From G963675935 sp963675935 (GTDB lineage Bacteria > Planctomycetota > Planctomycetia > Pirellulales > Thermoguttaceae), in contig CAXXPV010000001.1 in NCBI GenBank assembly GCA_963675935.2, positions 62,001 through 126,000 of the forward strand: a stretch of 64,000 bases of DNA. The letters are read 5' to 3'. Below are positions 16,061-24,261 of this stretch, piece by piece. The notes beneath the pieces were generated by a model that made no database searches, was not told the origin of the DNA, and was given only the letters and a program-made list of their open reading frames with translations. Position 1 is the first letter of the stretch; each line of letters begins with the position of its first letter. The translations under genes were made by a program, and so were the position numbers.

Positions 16061-17653
16061 TTACGACTGACTGACGGCGCCCGTGCTGAAATAAACGCCA
16101 GTCGGGTCCGCGATGGTGCAAGCGAGATCGAAAACGATGTCGAATCCCATGCCCCACTGGCCGTTCGTCAGCTTGTAGTGGCGAATGCTTGGTTCGGCCA
16201 GCCCGTCCCGGACGCCGACAACGACGCCGGCCGCTTGATCGCTCGGGCAGGTCAGCAACCAATTCGCCGCCGACCCTTTGACGACGGCATCGCTCCTCGG
16301 ATCGACGACGCCGGCGGCCCCAAGGCGGGAATCGGAACGGACAAGAAGGTCGCCCTCGCCGGTCTGCATCGCGTTGACAAGCCGCCGAGCCTTTCCAAGC
16401 AGGCTGGGTGGCACGACCAGGAAGCCGGCGGCGAGGCCGCGGTGGATGGGGTCGCCAACCTCATCGACAGAAATCTGGTTTCCAATGGCGGCCAGTCCGG
16501 TGTCGAGGGCCGTGTCGGCAAGCGCGTCGGTCGCAAAATTGCCACGGTCGGCGTGGAAGGTGGCCTTCCCGTCAGTCCGCTGCGGATTGGCAAGCAGCGT
16601 GGCATAAACCAAATCGGGGATCAAACGGCGTGCGGCCTGGCCGACAACAACGAGGGCGGTTTGATAGACGCCGATCGCGTTGCCATTGAGGAGGTCCATT
16701 TCGTCGATCGCAAACTGGCACCCGAAACGAGCCAGCCGCCACCCTTGCGAACCGAGGGCGAAGTTGACCGTTGGGGCAACCACGCCATTGGATATTTTCC
16801 CCAGGCGTGGCTCGATCGAGACGGCGGCCAGTTCGCTCAATAAAAAATTGGGAAGGCTAATTGTGCGAACCCACCCGGCCGTTGAATCCGGCGCTGCTCG
16901 AAAGCCGCCCAGGATCGTTGCGTTGATGGCCGCGACAAGATCATCGACGCCGCCAACGCTCGACAGCGCGGCGCGGACGATGGCATGATCGTCTTGCGGG
17001 ACGGCCTCGCCCCGCCGCGACATTCCGGCCGCGAAAAACTGGGGAAATCGCATTGAGCGAACTTCGTTTCCGACAACTTCAAAAACGGAACTTTTCACTT
17101 TTGCATTCCTTTCGGTTTGGATACTGGAAAATCTTCTTGTCATAGCCCCGCTGTCAGCGCCGATCGGCGTCAACGACACTTCCCGAACCCGCCATCGTGT
17201 CGTGACGCGAAGCGGTTGGGCTGCCGGGGCAGTGAATTGTTTGCCGCGGATGACACAAGATCGGCCCGCTGGAATCTCTTCGCACTCCAGTACGCTATAA
17301 CCGATCGACAGTTGACGCCCAAGACGCCGGCCGTACAACTCCCAGGCATGATCCGCGGCGGGCGTACCGGCGGCGAATCGGAGCATGGCGACGAGTTCGT
17401 TACGCTCGACGTGGATGTTCACCGCATCGCCGACCATTGATGCGATGCTTCGGTCGTGGTCGCAAAGCAGCGGGACGTGCGGCGAGATTTCAACGCCGTC
17501 CATCAGCAGGATTTCCCGAACGATTCGACCGCTGGCCCAATCGAAGATTTCCACGGGAGCATCGGTCGCAACCGTCGCTGTGATCGCCCGATGCGAGGCG
17601 TCAACGGCTTCGGCTCGAATCTGAAACTTGCGTGTTTGTTGGTTGCTCGGCAT
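16061..17653 (-). CDS. prohead protease fused to a major capsid protein
   Basis: 530 residues from an ATG with a GAGGGA site. Residues 1-175 resemble HK97-type prohead proteases: the catalytic His would be in SPHVPLLCDHDRS and the Ser in GRRLGRQLSIGYSVLE, followed by the family's REVSLTPIGADSGA. A linker follows, and residues 215-530 resemble an HK97-fold major capsid/Mu-like head subunit (VVVGQAARRLIPDLVYATLL; SVDEVGDPIHRGLAAGFLVV). Such protease-capsid fusions are known in some phages; the protease frees itself during maturation. It is the only virion shell gene in the element. Confidence 0.75.
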   Translation of the reverse strand: MPSNQQTRKFQIRAEAVDASHRAITATVATDAPVEIFDWASGRIVREILLMDGVEISPHVPLLCDHDRSIASMVGDAVNIHVERNELVAMLRFAAGTPAADHAWELYGRRLGRQLSIGYSVLECEEIPAGRSCVIRGKQFTAPAAQPLRVTTRWRVREVSLTPIGADSGAMTRRFSSIQTERNAKVKSSVFEVVGNEVRSMRFPQFFAAGMSRRGEAVPQDDHAIVRAALSSVGGVDDLVAAINATILGGFRAAPDSTAGWVRTISLPNFLLSELAAVSIEPRLGKISNGVVAPTVNFALGSQGWRLARFGCQFAIDEMDLLNGNAIGVYQTALVVVGQAARRLIPDLVYATLLANPQRTDGKATFHADRGNFATDALADTALDTGLAAIGNQISVDEVGDPIHRGLAAGFLVVPPSLLGKARRLVNAMQTGEGDLLVRSDSRLGAAGVVDPRSDAVVKGSAANWLLTCPSDQAAGVVVGVRDGLAEPSIRHYKLTNGQWGMGFDIVFDLACTIADPTGVYFSTGAVSQS

Positions 17654-17662
17654 GGTGTTCCC

Positions 17663-18319
17663 TCATTTGGCGGAAGAAAAGGCCGCGACGATGCGGCGGC
17701 GCGGTGATTTGGCGTCTTGGCGGGGAGCACCGCCGCGCCACGCGAACGGATCGCCGGAAGCGATGCCGAGCCTATCACAGGCATCGGCCGTCGTCATGCC
17801 GCTGTAGATTGTCACTCCGCGCGGATTTTCCGGGCATCCGAACAGCGGACCGCCCCACTCCGTAAGGCATTTCAACTTCGTTTTTGCCATGCTGGCGGCA
17901 TTTCGCGCATTCTCGGCGGCGCGGAGATTTTTCCGATTTTCCTCGATCTGGGTTTGCAGCCGCGTCGCCTCTTCGAGGTCGCGCGGATTCTCGATAAGGT
18001 CGATCGCTTTTTTGATTCGCTCCTGTGCCTCGATGGCCGCCTCGCATTTTTCAAGTTTCGCGGCGGACTCGGAAAGCTCGGCGTGTTCTTTGAGGGCGAT
18101 CTGATGCAATTCGACGACGTTTGGGCGGAATTGCAGAATACCCGCAAGCCGGAACGTGTTTTCGTCATCGTCCGCACGGATGGCGGCGATGTATCCTGCC
18201 ATAAACCTTGCTTCGTCGAATCCCGCCGTGTCTCCAACGGTGGGGGGCGTCTCGGGCGATGGATTCATAGCCGCCCGGATTTCTTCCCGAAGGTCGGCTG
18301 TTGCTTTTGGACGTGTCAT
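17663..18319 (-). CDS. unknown coiled-coil protein upstream of the capsid gene
   Basis: 218 residues from an ATG with a GGAG site. Residues 75-155 are a strong coiled coil (LEKCEAAIEAQERIKKAIDL and following Arg/Glu-rich heptads). The C-terminus has WGGPLFGCPENPRGVTIYSG. It is the first gene of the structural operon, 9 bases before the capsid gene. Position and coiled coil suggest a scaffolding or capsid-size-determining factor, but this is inference. There is no terminase or portal signature. Confidence 0.5.
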   Translation of the reverse strand: MTRPKATADLREEIRAAMNPSPETPPTVGDTAGFDEARFMAGYIAAIRADDDENTFRLAGILQFRPNVVELHQIALKEHAELSESAAKLEKCEAAIEAQERIKKAIDLIENPRDLEEATRLQTQIEENRKNLRAAENARNAASMAKTKLKCLTEWGGPLFGCPENPRGVTIYSGMTTADACDRLGIASGDPFAWRGGAPRQDAKSPRRRIVAAFSSAK

Positions 18320-18641
18320 AGTTCAAACTCCTGAAAATCAAGGGAAAAAGGGGGTATTCGAGTCATTCACGAAAGAAAGACTGTGTCTTTTGTGCGAACG
18401 ATAGCCGTGGGACACCATTCGGCTCCCCGGCCCCGGAAGGACCCGCCAGCCCTGGCGGGGGGGTGTGATGCTGCCTTGACCATCGCCACGATGCCCGCCC
18501 GAATTGGCTCTGGTAGGTCCGCCCAAGTGTCGAGAAGCAACCTCAAGTCAGGGTCGGTCATAGAGTGGCCGGCATCAGACTGCTGCGCATGTGCTGCGCT
18601 TTGATGAGAAACCTCGTTATTCTCGGGAAATTCGAGGCTTT
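18320..18641. other. leader of the structural operon and element right end
   Basis: No gene is apparent. It contains the motif GCCGTGGGACACCATTCGGC (18404-18423), shared with 12755-12774, and a GC-rich hairpin CCCGCCAGCCCTGGCGGG just downstream. On the minus strand these lie about 100 bases before the first structural gene, which fits a promoter/operator region. Confidence 0.5.
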
Positions 18642-18704
18642 GCTCGGGATTTAAAATCCCCTGGGCTTAATCGCTCGTGCGGGTTCGAGTCCCGCCTCGG
18701 CTAC
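18642..18704 (+). pseudogene. 3' half of tRNA-Leu (right attachment site)
   Basis: A partial tRNA-Leu starting in the anticodon stem (GCTCGGGATTTAAAATCCC) and ending at the acceptor. Its last 29 bases (18676-18704) are identical to 6175-6203, while its variable arm differs from the intact tRNA. It is the displaced or phage-carried tRNA end left by integration and marks the right boundary of the element. Confidence 0.85.
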
Positions 18705-18713
18705 CTTGCTATG

Positions 18714-18747
18714 TAAGGACTTACGTCAATAAAGGCGTAAGTCCTTA
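18714..18747. terminator. perfect 12-bp inverted repeat (terminator-like hairpin)
   Basis: TAAGGACTTACG (18714-18725) pairs with CGTAAGTCCTTA (18736-18747) around a 10-nt loop, followed by an AT-rich stretch. It lies 10 bases past the element end, so it may be the terminator of the original tRNA-Leu transcription unit. Three ATCAGTGGC repeats follow downstream. Confidence 0.5.
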
Positions 18748-20210
18748 TTACTTTACTGAACTGAAATCAGTGGCGAATCAGTGGCAGCGTCGAGGTTGTG
18801 TTGCGGTTGCGTTGAAGCCTTAAAATATTTTCCAAAATCAGTGGCAAAGCGAAAGGCTACCAGACTTGTAAACGCCGGTTGAAAAGTGTGGCGCGGGGCG
18901 GACTGGGCGTGCCGGCCGAAAAGCGTGGCGCTCTTGAAACTACTCCCGGAAAGGTGAGCAACACTTGTGGCAGTATAACCGCTACAAGTCTCACCCCTCC
19001 GCGAGGCAGCCTAGAGTGTTCACGAACATGGAACTATGGAGCGAAGTGCGCCGCCGCGTGTTGACCGGCGAATTGTCGAAACGGCAGGCGTGTCAAAAGT
19101 ACAAGTTGCATTGGGACACGCTCAAGAAGATTCTTGGGCACAGCGAGCCGCCCGGTTATCGCAAGCAAGCGCCGCGTGAGAAGCCGGTGCTCGGCCCCTT
19201 CGTGGCGATCATTCACGAGATTCTCGAAGCCGATCGGAAGGCCCCGACCAAGCAGCGGCATACCGCCAAGCGAATCCTCGAACGACTCCGCAGCGAGCAC
19301 GGCTATCGCGGCGGTCGCACCGTCGTTCAAGAGGAGGTGCATCGCTGGTGGCAGCGGTCGGCGGAAGTGTTCATGCCCTTGGCGCATCCGTCGGGCGAGG
19401 CCCAGGTCGATTTCGGTTCGGCCACGGTCGTCTATCGTGGCGGGGAGCGGAAGGCGGCTGTGTTCGTGATGTCGTTGCCGTACAGCGACGCTGTTTTCTG
19501 CCAAATATTTCCCCGCGAATGCACCGAGACGTTTCAAGAGGGCCATCGTCGAGCGTTCGAGTTTTTCGGCGGCGTGCCGAAACGCATTACCTATGACAAC
19601 ACCAAGATCGCGGTGGCCAAGGTGATTCAGAAACGTGGCGGCGCGTTTACACGCGAGTTTCTGCGGCTGCAAAGTCATTATCTCTTCGAGCATCACTTCT
19701 GTCTGGTTCGCCGGCCGACGGAAAAAGGGCATGTCGAAAGCTTGGTTGGCTATTCGCGGCGAAACTTTTTAGTGCCCGTGCCAAAACTCGATGATTTCGA
19801 GATTTTCAACGAGGGCTTGATGGAAGATTGTCGCCGTGAACTCGACCGACAGGTGCGAGGCAAGCCGGCGACGAAAGCCGAACTTCTGGCCGAGGACGTG
19901 CGTGCCATGCTGCCGTTGCCTGAAAAGCCGTTCGAGGCGCGGCGCGTCGAACCATGCCAGGCCAATTCGCTGTCGCTGGTCCGCTTCGACCGCAACGACT
20001 ATTCGGTGCCGACCGCGCACGCTCATCATGCGGTGATGGCCGTCGGCGGGATCGAACGCGTGCGGTTTGTGGTGCAGGAGCAGACGATCGCCGAGCATCT
20101 GCGCGACTGGGACAAGGAGAACGTCCACTACGATCCGCTGCACTATTTGGCGCTATTGGAGCGTAAACCAGGGGCGTTGGACTTCGGCAAGCCGTTCGAC
20201 GATTGGAACC

Positions 20211-21769
20211 GGGAGCATTTCGATTCTGTAGGAGGAAAATGATCTAGCAAAATACCTTCGAGTCGTCGATAAGGGCGGTTCTATTTCACCAATCTGGCGG
20301 AAAGGAGTTCCACCATGCCCTATGTCACGAACGACGGCTCGAAGGCGGTCCAGAGGATAGCAGAAATTGAGCGGCAGTTGCAAGAGGCAAAAGCGGAGTT
20401 CGAGCGATGGCTGGCGAAGGGAATCGCGCCGACCAGTGCCGCCGAGTTGGCACAGCGGGAGCGGGAGGGAAAGGGTTTGACCGACCGGCTCCAGGTGTTG
20501 GCCACCGCGTTGGAACTGCAACGGGCCTTGGCCAGCCCGGCGTTGCACGCGCAGGAGCGGGCGCTGGCCAAAGCCTCGCTCAAAAAGATGAAAGACTTCG
20601 GCTATCGGTCGGTGACGGTGCAGTTTCTGGGCGGGATGGAGGTGGAGGTGATGGTTCGCTACTGGTGTCGCAGCCAACCCCGTGCCGACAAGGGGAAAGG
20701 GAGTTATTTTGGCCTGACGCTGTTGGGGGTATGTGACCGCACCACGCCCGCGCTGGCCAGTGAAGTGGCCCAACTTGCCGCGGCATTGAGTTCCTTCGAG
20801 GATGCCCAAGCGCGGCTGCGGCAGATGGGCGTGGACATGTCGATCCGGCGGATCGCCAATGTGGCATACCATTTTGCCCAGCGGGCGCGGAGCCGTCAGG
20901 CCGTGGACGGCATGGGCATCGAGGGCTCGCTGGCCGGGCGGCGTGTGGTGATTTCCACCGACGGCGGCCGGCTTCGCGTTCGCAAGAACAAGCGGGGCAA
21001 GCGGACTAAAAAGTGGCGATCGCGTTACCGCACCGATTGGCGCGAGCCCAAGTTGTTGGTGATCTACGCGGTGGACGAAACAGGGCGGATCGCTCAAGAG
21101 TTCGCGCCGGTGATCGACGGCACGCTCCAGGGCCCCGACGAAGTGTTTCGGCTGATGGAATTCTATCTCCGCCAGTTGCACATCGACCAAGCGAAAGAAG
21201 TCTTGTTCATTGCCGACGGGGCGAAGTGGATTTGGTTGCGAGTCGCACAATTGTGGAAGCGTCTGGGATTGGCGGGCGTCGTGCGTTGCCGGGAGTTGGT
21301 GGATTTCTACCACGTCGTCGAGCACGTCTATGCCCTGGCCGCCTTGAACACGTCGTGGCGGGTCCGCGAGCGGAAGCGTTGGGCGACGCGACAACGGCGT
21401 CGCTTGTGGCGTGGAGAACTGAAGGCGTTCACCGAAGAAGTCGAGCGACTCTGCGAGGGGAAGCGTGGCAAGGGCTGGAGTCGCGAACGGGACTACCTCC
21501 TGCGCAACGCTCGTGCCGGGCGTCTGGATTATGCCAAGGCGCGTCGCGCGAAGATGCCGATGGGCAGCGGCTCGATGGAGAGCGCGGTCCGTCGGGTCAT
21601 CAACTTGCGGTTGAAGGGGCCAGGCATCTTCTGGCACGAGGAGCACGCCGAACAGATGCTCATGTTGCGTGCCTATTACAAGTCGAAACACTGGCAAGTC
21701 CTGACAAACAAAGCCTTTGCAACACCACTGGCCAATGCCGCATAACTCCTACAAAGACGCAATGCTCCC
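20211..21769 (+). mobile_element. ISKra4-family insertion sequence
   Basis: A 1559-bp element with terminal inverted repeats starting GGGAGCATT and sharing TGTAGGAG 16 bases in from each end. It is flanked by 9-bp direct target duplications ATTGGAACC (20202-20210 and 21770-21778). One transposase gene fills it. Confidence 0.9.
20315..21745 (+). CDS. ISKra4-family transposase
   Basis: 476 residues, complete. Start ATG with GGAAAGGAG upstream. Typical ISKra4 features are the QMGVDMSIRRIANVAYH segment, the RRVVISTDGGRLRVRKNKRG region with the first Asp of the catalytic set, FIADGAKWIWLR, and the C-terminal MPMGSGSMESAVRRVINLRL with the Glu. The gene sits inside istA in the same direction. As the inverted repeats and target duplications are intact, the element may be active. 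A 514-residue antisense frame is a shadow of it. Confidence 0.9.
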   Translation: MPYVTNDGSKAVQRIAEIERQLQEAKAEFERWLAKGIAPTSAAELAQREREGKGLTDRLQVLATALELQRALASPALHAQERALAKASLKKMKDFGYRSVTVQFLGGMEVEVMVRYWCRSQPRADKGKGSYFGLTLLGVCDRTTPALASEVAQLAAALSSFEDAQARLRQMGVDMSIRRIANVAYHFAQRARSRQAVDGMGIEGSLAGRRVVISTDGGRLRVRKNKRGKRTKKWRSRYRTDWREPKLLVIYAVDETGRIAQEFAPVIDGTLQGPDEVFRLMEFYLRQLHIDQAKEVLFIADGAKWIWLRVAQLWKRLGLAGVVRCRELVDFYHVVEHVYALAALNTSWRVRERKRWATRQRRRLWRGELKAFTEEVERLCEGKRGKGWSRERDYLLRNARAGRLDYAKARRAKMPMGSGSMESAVRRVINLRLKGPGIFWHEEHAEQMLMLRAYYKSKHWQVLTNKAFATPLANAA

Positions 21770-22087
21770 ATTGGAACCTTCCCGAATGTTTTGGCGTGTT
21801 GCGGCGTCGGCTGGAGAGCGAGTTGGGCAGCGCCGGCCGCCGCGAGTTCATCAAGACGCTTCGGCTGTTGGAATCGTGCGAACTGATGGAACTGGCCCGC
21901 GCGGTGGATCGCGCCCTAGAGATCGGAGCTTTGACGGTCGAGGCCATTCGGCTGCTGTTGCAGGACGGTCGAGAAACGCCGGTGAAATACTTCCGCCTCG
22001 ACGGGCGGCCGCATCTCGAAGGCCGCGTGGTTCCTCCGCCCAAGCTGGCCCTGTACGACGCCCTGCGCCGCGAGGAGGCATTGAACC

Positions 22088-22669
22088 ATGAAGAAGCTTG
22101 AAACCAAGAGCACCGTACTGTTGAAACATCACCTCAAGGCGCTTCGGCTGCCGGCGTTCTTGTCGGAATGCGAGAAGACGGCGGCCCGCTGCGCCACGGA
22201 AAACGCCGACCATTTGGCGTTTCTCCTGCAACTCTGCGAGTTGGAACTGATCCAGCGTGAAAAGCGTGCGGCCGAGCGTCGCTTGAAGGCGGCGCGATTC
22301 CCCAACCTCAAAACGCTGGAGGATTTCAGGTTCGAGGCCCAGCCGTCGCTGAATCGCGTGTTGGTCGGCGAGTTGCTGCGCGGCGAGTACATCGACCGGC
22401 GGGAATCGGTCATCTTGGTGGGCAACCCCGGCACGGGCAAGACCCACTTGGCCATCGTGTTGGGCATGGCGGCGTGTCAGCAGGGAAAGCGAGTTCGCTT
22501 CTGGCGAGTGACCGAGTTGATTACGCAACTGATGGAAGTCCGCGAAGAACACCAATTGTCGCGGATGAAGAATCAACTGGCCAAGCTCGATGTTTTGATT
22601 CTCGACGAACTGGGTTACGTGCCGGCGAGCAAGCTTGGTTCGGAGTTGCTCTTCGATGTCATGTTTTGA
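22088..22669 (+). pseudogene. istB: istB helper ATPase of IS21, 3'-truncated
   Basis: 193 residues of the AAA+ ATPase that assists IstA. Walker A is GNPGTGKTHLA and Walker B LDVLILDELGYVP. The start overlaps istA by 14 bases, as in intact IS21. Normal IstB has about 250 residues; here it ends after SELLFDV at the left end of the IS3 element, lacking the sensor and C-terminal part. The last residues and stop come from IS3. Inactive. Confidence 0.9.
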
Positions 22670-22734
22670 ACCGGCTGGAAATGGAAAATCTCGGTCGTAT
22701 GGGTTAGAATCAAACCCCAAACGAGGAGAAATCC

Positions 22735-23052
22735 ATGACTGCACCACGACGATGTTTCACCACAGACCAGAAGGCTACCATCCTTAAGAGGTACTTGGTC
22801 GATAAAGTACCGATGTCGGATCTGTGCGACGAGTACGGCATCAAGCCCAACCAAATCTACGCCTGGCAGAAAATCCTGTTCGATAACGCCTCGGCCGCCT
22901 TTCATCCGGTCGCCAAACGCGAGGCCCAAAAACTGTCCGCTCAAGAGGAGGAGGTTGCCCGGCTGCGGGCCAAGCTCGTTCAAAAGAACGAGGTCATCTC
23001 CGAATTGATGGAGGAGAACGTCCGCGCAAAAAAAGAGGCTGGGGAACTCTAA
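22735..23052 (+). CDS. IS3 OrfA (HTH protein)
   Basis: 105 residues with an N-terminal helix-turn-helix (TTDQKATILKRYLVDKVPMS, then DLCDEYGIKPNQIYAWQK) followed by a leucine-zipper-like coiled coil, as in other IS3 OrfA proteins. A run of seven A's (23028-23034) near the end offers a -1 slippage site leading into the OrfB frame, which is open upstream of its listed start (WVPHDTRDEVVDYV). Confidence 0.85.
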   Translation: MTAPRRCFTTDQKATILKRYLVDKVPMSDLCDEYGIKPNQIYAWQKILFDNASAAFHPVAKREAQKLSAQEEEVARLRAKLVQKNEVISELMEENVRAKKEAGEL

Positions 23053-23099
23053 ACGGATGTTGGGTTCCCCATGACACCCGCGATGAAGTCGTCGATTAC

Positions 23100-24023
23100 G
23101 TGCGGCGTTGGAACGAGCGTTCAGAGATTCCCGCCCGGCAGTTCGTCGCTTGGTTGGGCATTACATCGAGCAAGTTTCACGACTGGAAGGATCGCTATGG
23201 CAAACGCAACGAACACAACGGTTGGGTGCCGCGCGACTGGTGGCTCGAAGACTGGGAGAAGCAGTCCATCATCAAGTTTTCGTTCGAGTTTCCGTTGGAA
23301 GGCTATCGACGATTGGCGTTCATGATGCTCGACCGCGACGTGGTGGCGGCAAGCCCCAGCACGGTGTATCGCGTATTGAAATCGGCGGGCCGCATCGGCC
23401 GCTCAACGAACAAACCCTCCAAGAAAGGCACGGGCTTCCATCAGCCGAAAAAACCGCATGAACATTGGCATATCGACATAAGCTACATCAACATCCATGG
23501 CACGTTTTACTACCTGACGACGATCCTCGACGGCTACAGCCGTTACATTGTGCATTGGGAGATTCGCCGTTCGATGACCGAGCAAGACGAATTGGTTGTT
23601 CTTCAGCGTGCAAAAGAAAAGTTCCCGAACGAAACGCCTCGGATCATCAGCGACAACGGGTCGCAATTTGTGGCGAAGGATTTCAAGGAGTTCATTCGCA
23701 TCTGCGGGATGACACATGTGCGGACGAGTCCGTACTATCCGCAGAGCAACGGCAAGCTGGAGCGATTTCACGGGAGCATCAAAGGCGAGTGTATTCGGCC
23801 CGGCACGCCGATCTCGCTGGAGGACGCGATTCGCCTCGTCGGCAACTATGTGGAGCATTACAACCACGTTCGCTTGCACAGCGCGATCGGCTACATTGCG
23901 CCGTCGGACAAGTTGTCGGGCCGCGAGACGGAGATTTTCGCAGTGCGAGACCGCAAGCTAAACGAGGCTCGCGAGCGTCGCAAGGAGCAACGCGAGGCGT
24001 CGCGTTTACGAACGGTTGCCTGA
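23100..24023 (+). CDS. IS3 OrfB (DDE integrase)
   Basis: 307 residues of the IS3 rve integrase. The DDE triad is Asp in HWHIDISYIN, Asp in RIISDNGSQF, and Glu in GKLERFHGSIKGE. The reading frame is open well before the first GTG, up to the A7 run in OrfA, consistent with an OrfAB fusion made by frameshifting. The gene is intact, and its last 610 bases are repeated in inverted orientation at the right end of the window. Confidence 0.9.
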   Translation: MRRWNERSEIPARQFVAWLGITSSKFHDWKDRYGKRNEHNGWVPRDWWLEDWEKQSIIKFSFEFPLEGYRRLAFMMLDRDVVAASPSTVYRVLKSAGRIGRSTNKPSKKGTGFHQPKKPHEHWHIDISYINIHGTFYYLTTILDGYSRYIVHWEIRRSMTEQDELVVLQRAKEKFPNETPRIISDNGSQFVAKDFKEFIRICGMTHVRTSPYYPQSNGKLERFHGSIKGECIRPGTPISLEDAIRLVGNYVEHYNHVRLHSAIGYIAPSDKLSGRETEIFAVRDRKLNEARERRKEQREASRLRTVA

Positions 24024-24261
24024 CGGCTGAAACTCGGCTACGATGGTAAACGGCCTGGGCGGAGGATAGGGCTCTGGTGGGAACCAACCCGAGCGCCGAC
24101 CTAGGGGTTGTGAGCGAGGCATGGGCGGCGGCCACGCTGCCGTCCACCTCCCTCGCTTACAACATCAATGCGCAAAATCCAAGGCACTACCAAACAACTT
24201 TCATGTCTTAACGATCCTTAACTCAGCAATCGACGTTTCCATTTCACGCTGAACCAAAACA

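Larger units (their letters stand above)
6175..18704. mobile_element. integrated phage-satellite-like or reduced prophage element at tRNA-Leu
   Basis: A 12.5-kb element bounded by direct repeats of the tRNA-Leu 3' end. All element genes run on the minus strand, towards the integrase at the left end. It carries a tyrosine integrase, an HTH (AlpA/excisionase-like) protein, a winged-helix replication-type protein, several unknown small proteins, a tape-measure-like protein, a zinc-ribbon protein and a fused prohead protease-capsid protein. I recognise no portal, terminase, tail tube, lysin or holin. The size is that of phage-inducible satellites, some of which encode their own capsid. An IS630 element has inserted at 11267-12488. 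Confidence 0.7.
19028..22101 (+). pseudogene. istA: istA transposase of IS21, interrupted by ISKra4
   Basis: The first part (19028-20210, about 394 residues) has an N-terminal HTH (SKRQACQKYKLHWDTLKKIL) and the DDE triad: Asp in AQVDFGSATV, Asp in ITYDNTKIAV, and Glu in GHVESLVGYSRRNF. The frame then runs into ISKra4. It resumes at 21779 (LPECFGVLRRRLESELG) and stops at 22101, inside the start of istB. Removing the insertion and one 9-bp target copy restores an unbroken frame exactly (DDWN joined to LPECFGV). The insertion is therefore the only lesion in istA and probably recent. Confidence 0.9.
18867..22661 (+). mobile_element. IS21-family element, split by ISKra4 and truncated by IS3
   Basis: The left end begins TGTAAACGCC and carries two copies of GAAAAGYGTGGCGC, at 18881 and 18918, like the multiple terminal repeats of IS21 elements. 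istA and istB follow in the usual overlapping order. istA is interrupted at 20211-21769 by an ISKra4 element, and istB is cut at about 22661 by IS3. The right end of IS21 is absent. Confidence 0.8.
22662..24261 (+). mobile_element. IS3-family insertion sequence (copy 1)
   Basis: A 1600-bp element. The left end begins TGTTTTGAACCGGC; the right end, read inward, begins TGTTTTGGTTCAGC. Both continue into GAAATGGAAA. The right boundary is fixed because an inverted copy at 63149 shares the sequence up to exactly this base. There is no matching target duplication between the flanks, which suggests recombination between copies after insertion. Confidence 0.85.

Noticed and set aside
18714..18747. 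The hairpin as an attachment site of the element
   Set aside because: It lies outside the repeated tRNA block and has no copy at the left end; a terminator is more likely.
20153..21697. A 514-codon antisense frame across ISKra4
   Set aside because: Shadow of the transposase; it crosses the IS21/ISKra4 junction and has no start site or homology.
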